DNA from: Eunapius fragilis
Lineage: Eukaryota; Porifera; Demospongiae; Spongillida; Spongillidae
Direction: 5' to 3'
Length of the DNA: 64,000 nt
Assembly (NCBI GenBank): GCA_963681505.1
Contig: OY811987.1
Span: 743,201-807,200 of the forward strand
The stretch's first letter is position 1. Each line of letters opens with the position of its first letter. Both the position numbers and the translations under genes were made by a program. The notes below the pieces were generated by a model that worked only from the letters and a program-made list of their open reading frames with translations, had not been told where the DNA came from and did no database searches. Shown one piece after another: positions 58,127 to 64,000 of this stretch.

Positions 58127-61030
58127 ATGTCGCGTCTGCGCTTCGCCAAAATCGCGGCCGCTATAACTTTCTGCCTGTTACTGTGTTTTGGCTGGTTTTT
58201 TCCAAACCCTAATGCGATCGAGCTGTTCAAAGTGAGATTGTGTGTAGAAGTCGTACGTGAGTTAAATAGGGCAGCTGGATGCATTAACATAGCTAGACGT
58301 GTTTATATCTACATCCTGTGAAAAGTGCATCGAATCGAAAATACACACGCGCGCGCGTACACACACACACGATCCTCACTTTCAACACACCTATATACAT
58401 GTACACACTATTTCATCCCACAGCCGATCACCACAGTTACAGAAACCAGGAATGTTCGTAGCGATATTGAGGAGCTCCAAAAAGAACATTCCAAACCTGT
58501 ACCACAGATTTATACAGAGGGCAGAAAACCAGTCAGGTGTTGCTTTATTTTTCATTACCATGGTAACAATGCAACGTGTAAGTTATTATGCATTGCTTTT
58601 AGGAAACCACCTCACGCACCAGTTACCATGGCAACCACATATTCACCAACGCCCAAGCCTTCCACACCCAAGTTCCCTCCATTTCAGTTGGAGATCTCTC
58701 GGAACAAGCTACAAGCTGATTGGCCAGTCAGGGACCTTTCCACTCAAGACATCCTAAGCAACAGCCTAGATGGGGAGATGGAACCACACAAAAGGCACCT
58801 CCCCCAAAAGATGATTGACACACATGCACCGTTGGATACCGGGCAACCGCTAGTGGGAGGAGACTGGGACCCCAAATCCCTCGATAATACCAGCACGTCC
58901 TTGCGAAAGCTTGGCAATAGCTTTGATGTGCATGGCTACCTCAGCCCTCAGCACATGGACAGAGGGGGCGGGGATGCAATGGTGCTCTTTAATTTCAACC
59001 AGGTGGCAAGCGATAACACACCCCCAAACAGGGAGCTCAAGGACATGAGCAATCCAAGGTCACTTTAATATAAAAACGGGAGTTTAACCCCCTTGTGTGC
59101 TTCCGTCCAAAGATATTAACCCCTTATGCACTGGCCAGCTGAACATAGGAATATTAACTCCTTTGTGCTGCTCTCTCCAAATCCAGGTGCTTGCGTACCC
59201 GGTCAAGACCCTACACGCTGTCTTCCACGTCAATCATAATCTGTTTCCATAATGAAGCGAGATCAGCTCTTCTTAGGACTATTCTGAGGTAATATGTTCC
59301 TTCCTGTCTACTCCTTCATATTTCCCCTTTCCTCTCTCTCCTCCTCCCCTTCCTCTCCCCTCCTCCCCTTCCCTCTCTCCTCCTTCCTCCTCTCTCCACA
59401 TCACATGATGCTCCCTTCCCTCAGTGTACTGAACAGGACCCCAGACCGCTTAATCAGGGAGATAATACTGGTGGATGATGCCAGCAAAGATGGTAATGCT
59501 GTGGCCCAATGAGATATCGGGGGGGGGGGTGGTCCAATGAGATATCAGAGGGGGAGAGAGTGGTCCAATGAGATATCAGGGGGGAGAGAGTGGTCCAATG
59601 AGATATCAGGGGGGAGTGGCCCAATGAGATATCGGGGGGGGGGGGGGGGGGGGGGAGAGAGTGGTCCAATGAGATATCAGGGGGAGAGAGTGGTCCAATG
59701 AGATATCAGAGGGGGAGAGAGTGGTTTGAATGAATTATGAAAATGTGTGTCCTTTGCCCTCAAACCAGAAGTCTAATAAAAGTAATTTCAATATGGGAAC
59801 TAGAGCCATCATCCTGTGGGCCACTCCCCTTTATGTTTATGATGGACCACCATATGTGGTAGTGTGCAGTCTGGAATTTGACAATGGAAATGAGGGAAGG
59901 GAGGAGGAGGGGACAGGGAGTGGGGAGGACAGGGAGGAGGAGGGGACAGGGAGTGGGGAGGACAGGGAGGGGGAGGGGACAGGGAGGAGGAGGGGACAGG
60001 GAGTGGGGAGGGGACAGGGAGTGGGGAGGACAGGGAGGAGGAGGGGACAAGGAGTGGGGAGGACAGGGAGGGGGAGGGGACAGGGAGTGGGGAGGGGATA
60101 GGGAGTGGGGAGGGGACAGGGAGTGGGGAGGACAGGGAGGAGGAGGGGACAAGGAGTGGGGAGGACAGGGAGGAGGAGGGGACAGGGAGTGGGGAGGGGA
60201 TAGGGACACCACCCTGTTAGTGGGGGGGGGGGGGCTTTGCAAGGAAAGGCCATGAAGGTATGGAGTGGTGAACTGGTTTGAAAATATTTCTTTGTTTATT
60301 GAAATGGTAGGTCCATATACTTCCCAGTAATTAAGAATATTCTTAGAATGATGTGTGTATACTTGTTACAGTCATGGATGCACAACTGTTGGCTTCAATA
60401 CCGAAAGTAAAAGTTATCAGGCTTACCAAAAGACAAGGTGAGGTTTCCTTATTCCTCCTTTCTCCCCCCTCTGCCCTCTTCCTCCTCTCCCCTCGAACCC
60501 TCATATCCCTCCCTTCATATCCCTCCCTCTTCCCCTCCCTCTCCTCTCCCTCCTCCCTCTCCCCTCCCTCCTCTCTCTCCCCTTCCTCCCTCCTTTTTCT
60601 CCCCACCCTTCTCTCTTCCCTCTTCCCTCTCCCCACCCTCCTCCCTTCCCTCTTCCCTCTCCCCACCCTCCTCCCTTCCCTCTTCCCTCTCCCCACCATC
60701 CTCCCTTCCCTCTTCCCTCTCCCCTCTTCCTCCTCCCCATCTCCTTCCCTGCACTCATTTGGCACCTCTCTTTGCTATAGGACTGATCCGGGCTCGTCTG
60801 GAGGGTGTGGCTGTGGCCCATGGGCCCATCCTTACATTCCTGGACAGTCATTGCGAGGTCACTAAGGGATGGCTTGAACCACTGATGAGCAGGGTAGAAC
60901 TGGTAAGCATAAGGAGGCGGGTAGAGATGATGTCATCATAGCATTCTATGTAATGCATGCATACATACATACATACATACATACATACATACATACATAC
61001 ATACATACATACATACATACATACATACAT

Positions 61031-61091
<61 letters not shown>

Positions 61092-61994
61092 TACATACAT
61101 ACATACATACATACATACATACATACATACATACATACATACATACATACATACAAATTCATACAACAGTACCCAAATCACATTGTCTCACCGGTTATTG
61201 ATATTATTAACAAGGATACAATGGAGTACATTCCGACTAGCCTGAACGTCAAAGGAGGTCAGCCATACTGTGTTGTATGTATGTAATACATTCTCTTCAT
61301 CAATTTCCCTCCTCCCTCCACCTCCTCACCTCCATCTCCTCCCTCCATCTCCTCCCTCCACCTCCTCACCTCCTCTTCCTCCCCTCCATCTCCTCCCTCC
61401 ACCTCCTCACCTCCACCTCCTCCCTCCTCCACCCCTCCCTCCTCCACCCCTCCCTCCTCCCCTCCCTCCTCCCTCTCTCCTCCCCTCCACCCCTCCCTCC
61501 TCTCCTCCATCCCTCCCTCCTCCCGTCCACCTCCTCCCCTCCCCATCCTCTCCCTCCTCACCTCCACCTCCTTTCCCTCCAGGCTTTGGCCCCAACCTAG
61601 TGTTTCGATGGGACCAGATGACCAGTGAGGAGGACAAAGAAAAGAAGGTTTCCATGGAGCCAATAGAGTGAGTGTGTGTACAGTGGAGATGTCTGTACCT
61701 CTATGCCCTCTCCACCCTCTTCTCCACTCCCCTTTCAACCCTCCCCTCCACCCTCTCCACTCCATCCCTCTTTTCCCCTCCACCTTCCCCTCTCCACTCC
61801 ACCCTTCCCCTCTCCACTCCTCCCTCCCCCTCTCCACTCCTCTCCCCAAATGACTTGTGTCCCCCATATCATGTGGATGATGTCCCACAGGACCCCCGCC
61901 ATAGCTGGAGGACTTTTTGCCACAACCAAGGAGTGGTTTGTGAACCATGGACTGTATGATTCTGAAATGGAGATTTGGGGCGGGGAGAATATTG
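58127..61994 (+). CDS. Polypeptide N-acetylgalactosaminyltransferase (3' end outside window)
   Basis: Ten exons with consistent phases encode the first 443 aa: 58127-58252, 58424-58536, 58603-59058, 59187-59288, 59425-59492, 60372-60437, 60781-60902, 61170-61257, 61583-61667 and 61891-61994. It is a Golgi type II membrane protein: a short cytosolic tail (MSRLRFAK), a membrane anchor ([18 protein letters not shown]) and a long stem to about residue 215. The GT27 catalytic domain starts at [20 protein letters not shown], with [31 protein letters not shown], the metal-binding DSH (332-334), NLVFRWDQM and [16 protein letters not shown] to EIWGGENI. It starts mucin-type O-glycosylation by moving GalNAc onto Ser/Thr. 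The rest of the catalytic domain and the expected ricin-type lectin domain lie beyond 64000. The mucin-like proteins in this window are the kind of substrate it uses; no direct link is shown. Confidence 0.92.
59510..59722. repeat. TGGTCCAATGAGATATCAGG repeats, GALNT intron 5
   Basis: Seven copies of a 25-40 bp unit with G-runs (GGGGGAGAGAG) of variable length. Confidence 0.93.
59885..60212. repeat. GGGGACAGGGAGTGGGGAGG minisatellite, GALNT intron 5
   Basis: Purine-only tandem array of about 330 bp with mixed units, strongly strand-asymmetric. Confidence 0.95.
60440..60740. repeat. Polypyrimidine CCCTCTCC-type tract, GALNT intron 6
   Basis: About 300 bp of C/T-only sequence with imperfect CCACCCTCCTCCCTTCCCTC units. 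It runs up to the exon 7 acceptor. Similar tracts precede exons 9 (61300-61580) and 10 (61690-61850). Confidence 0.9.
60955..61155. repeat. (CATA)n with (AC)n core, GALNT intron 7
   Basis: ATAC/CATA repeat of about 200 bp with a central (CA)n block at 61046-61087. Confidence 0.97.
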
Positions 61995-62024
61995 GTAAGG
62001 ACCTCATATGAGAATAGATACTCT

Positions 62025-62135
62025 TGTGTGGGTGTGCCCTGATTGGGCATATCCGGTGTGGGTGTGCCCTGTTTGGGCATATCCTGTGTGGGTGTGCCCT
62101 GTTTGGACATATCCTGTGTGGGTGTGCCCTGTTTG
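62025..62135. repeat. 30-bp minisatellite in GALNT intron 10
   Basis: Four copies of GTGTGGGTGTGCCCTGTTTG plus GGCATATCCT. The last 17 bases of the window (TATCCTGTGTGGGTG) are the same unit, so the array resumes after the inserted inverted-repeat structure. Confidence 0.92.
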
Positions 62136-62305
62136 GGCAGGTCATTTCACAGGAAACAGGACCACCCTCAAACCATCACCATCTCATATCCTTGCACAAC
62201 TTTCCATATGTTCTCCGTTTCAAACTACACTAAATTGCTGTATATTTGTATAACCCAAGTTGTTTGGTTTAAAAGTATAACCATTTGAATAATCCTATTT
62301 ATTTA

Positions 62306-62736
62306 TTTTTTAATGAGTAGCTCTTGACATCACTGGAATACTTTACTTTATATATTATGCATTGGGCTGGGAAACCTGTTTTAAGTATAGCATCCATTTT
62401 GATTCCCTTATGGGTTGTGATAGAGCGGATCCACTACTGTGAGCTGTGTGCTGGCAAGCCCTTGCCGACCGACAATGCAGCACTAAACAGTGGTCCTATT
62501 GACCGTTCAATTGATACTTGCGAAAAAAAAATTTGGAAGAAGCTAGCCGTTGCTATAGCAGCTAGAGATACACAGATGTTTACATTGCCCATTGCTGACT
62601 TAGCTGTATAAACTCTATCACAACTTTGTAATTGACATCTTGTAACATGTAGAACAAAATGGATGCTATACTTAAAATTCATATGAATCCCACTAAAAAA
62701 TAAAGCTAAGCAATCAAGTGCTACTCATTTTTAAAA
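62306..62736. mobile_element. Small nested MITE-like element
   Basis: Outer inverted repeat AATGAGTAGCTCTTGA / TCAAGTGCTACTCATT (one mismatch; about 62312 and 62714) and an inner one TTTTAAGTATAGCATCCATTTTG (62379-62401) / its complement (62655-62677). The plus-strand 95-codon frame inside matches no family I know, and I leave it unannotated. Confidence 0.55.
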
Positions 62737-62889
62737 AATTGTTGTAATTGGGAATATTTTATAATTATCGTAACATATTCATCGCCTTTCTGTAACCCCT
62801 TATGCATACCAATAAAGATCTGCATTGCTTTTTTGTTGCATGAGCTAGCACCTATTACTACAGAGCAAATATTGTACTAACCATAAGCA

Positions 62890-63765
62890 TAAGGGGGGGG
62901 GGGGGGCTAGGGGGCCACTTTTAATAAGTGCGGTTGATGTGTCACATGCTTTATCAAATTATGACGACAAAGCGAAAGCGAGTGTCAGACATTTATCCCT
63001 CTGTCTTAAAGTTTTTCAGGATGAAAGAAAGTTTAAGAGGTGAACTTTTCAAGCACTGCATGTAATTTAGTTCATTAGTTTTGGATGTAGTTAGAAATGA
63101 GTGCAGATTTAATCAAGAAGCACTGAAATATCATTGAAAGCATTCTGCTCAAAGCAGCAAATCTACAATCCAATGAGGACATGCATGTTGAGGAATCATT
63201 TTTGGAGTTGTATAGTAAAGATTTGGATGGCAAAAGGTTGGTTAGACAACTTAATCTGATTCCTGACTTCATTTCTGAAATTAAAAAAAGACCAGAAAAC
63301 AAAAATCTTAATCAAATCACAAACATTAGAGTATGTGCTGAAATGCTCAAAGCAGTACCACTCACACGTACTCTCTATTCAGAGGTAATAAAACTAGTAC
63401 TTCACTATTCCTATTGCTACAGCTAATGCTGAAAGGTCATTTTCTGCTCTGAGATGAGTTAAAACCTACTTGAGGTCAAGTATGATGCAGGAAAGACTTA
63501 ATAATGTAATGCTGCTTCATTGTCACAAAAATAACTGATTCATTGGACATGTCTGAAATAATTTTAAAAAGACTTTGTATCAGCAAATGATGCAAGGAAG
63601 AATTATTTTGGGAGTTGCTAATGAAAAAATCTCCAGTATATTCGTATTCGTATATTGTTTGTACATTTTTTAGAATCATTCATTACAGCATTTGAAAACG
63701 TGCTCTTAAAACATAAATGACCACGCCTACTTTTATGAAAATTAACTTCAGCCCCCCCCCCCACT
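62890..63765 (+). mobile_element. Decayed hAT transposon
   Basis: Between a G-run (62894-62908) and a C-run (63752-63762), both with CCACTTTTAAATAA-like sequence, lies a broken transposase. From 63181, ESFLELYSKDLDGKRLVRQL and AEMLKAVPLTRTLYSEVIKL lead, after a frame change, to ANAERSFSALR, then VKTYLRSSMMQERLNNVMLL (63405-63530). This is the hAT dimerisation region of ZMYM1-like elements. At least two frame breaks and a stop inside the conserved block make it inactive. Confidence 0.75.
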
Positions 63766-64000
63766 TTTAAATAACGCCTCTGCTAACACATAATAGAAAT
63801 CTCCCTTGAAAGTGCTAAAGGTCACCAAATTAATTAATTATTCAAATGGTTGCATTTTATAAACCAAACAACTTGGGGTATACAAATATACAGCAGGTTA
63901 TTGTAGTTTGGAAGGGAGAACATATGGAAAGTTGTGCAAGGATATGAGATGGTGATGGTCCCGTTTCCTGTGAAATGACCTGGTGTATCCTGTGTGGGTG

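Larger units (their letters stand above)
62139..63993. mobile_element. 1.85-kb inverted-repeat insertion with about 160-bp arms
   Basis: The left arm (62139-62303: GGTCATTTCACAGGAAAC, ATCTCATATCCTTGCACAAC, GTTGTTTGGTTT) and the right arm (63835-63993) are reverse complements with scattered changes. The interior holds a small MITE and a hAT remnant. On both sides the flank is the same 30-bp minisatellite, so the unit was inserted in, or inverted together with, that array. Confidence 0.75.
61995..64000. other. GALNT intron 10 (open at the window edge)
   Basis: No further GALNT exon is recognisable after the donor at 61995. The interval is filled by a 30-bp minisatellite (62025-62135), inverted repeats, a small MITE and a dead hAT element, described separately. 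Confidence 0.6.

Noticed and set aside
59760-60255. Gly/Arg-rich plus and Pro-rich minus frames
   Set aside because: Readings of a purine-only intronic array in the GALNT gene.
62324-62611. 95-codon plus frame in GALNT intron 10
   Set aside because: It overlaps nested inverted repeats of a MITE-like element and matches no family I know; not annotated as a gene.

Overview
The window is nuclear DNA from an early-branching animal, most likely a sponge. The genes have many short introns (about 45-150 bp where no satellite has expanded) and sit very close together. The protein set is metazoan: JAK-family kinase, polypeptide GalNAc-transferase, an ACF1/WSTF-type remodeler subunit and mucin-like membrane proteins. 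Introns and spacers are full of microsatellites, minisatellites, poly-G/C runs and small inverted-repeat transposons. I did not see bacterial or organellar features. The sponge assignment is an inference; the animal assignment is firm.

Layout. 0.5-1.1 kb: a retroelement fragment (-). 2.4-11.2 kb: a giant Ser/Thr-repeat membrane mucin with a coiled-coil cytoplasmic tail (+). 11.3-12.8 kb: spacer with small inverted-repeat elements. 12.8-14.3 kb: PPP1R36 homologue (-), divergent from a 60 kDa L-asparaginase/lysophospholipase with ankyrin repeats (14.9-18.8 kb, +). 19.1-19.6 kb: a small proline-rich Cys-rich protein (+). 21.2-24.4 kb: gamma-glutamyl hydrolase (-), head to head with the MRM2/FTSJ2 rRNA methyltransferase (24.4-27.9 kb, +), start codons 31 bp apart. 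27.9-29.9 kb: a second membrane mucin (+), followed by a foldback transposon, a pseudogene copy of that mucin, and a Cys-rich secreted-protein gene (32.4-33.4 kb, -). 33.6-35.7 kb: fumarate hydratase (+). 36.0-37.9 kb: TATA-binding protein TBP (-), divergent from a BAZ1A/BAZ1B gene (38.2-45.6 kb, +). 46.9-56.5 kb: a JAK-type tyrosine kinase (+). 58.1 kb to beyond the window: a polypeptide N-acetylgalactosaminyltransferase (+), interrupted by nested repeats and a dead hAT transposon.

Most genes are unrelated housekeeping or signalling loci. For ASPG, GGH, MRM2, FH, TBP, BAZ1, JAK, GALNT, the small gene and mucin 2, I reconstructed exons by hand and every junction phase closes. GGH comes to 318 aa, FH to 465 aa, TBP to 278 aa, ASPG to 582 aa and the JAK homologue to 926 aa.

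The most interesting item is the JAK homologue. It has a FERM region, an SH2 domain and one complete tyrosine kinase domain with the JAK-type activation segment, but there is no room for the JH2 pseudokinase domain that defines vertebrate and insect JAKs. Next are two intronic minisatellites whose repeat units contain a copy of the adjacent splice site (a donor in GGH, an acceptor in the JAK gene), four GC-AG introns in three genes, and a CATG in which the two divergent genes GGH and MRM2 could share start-codon bases.
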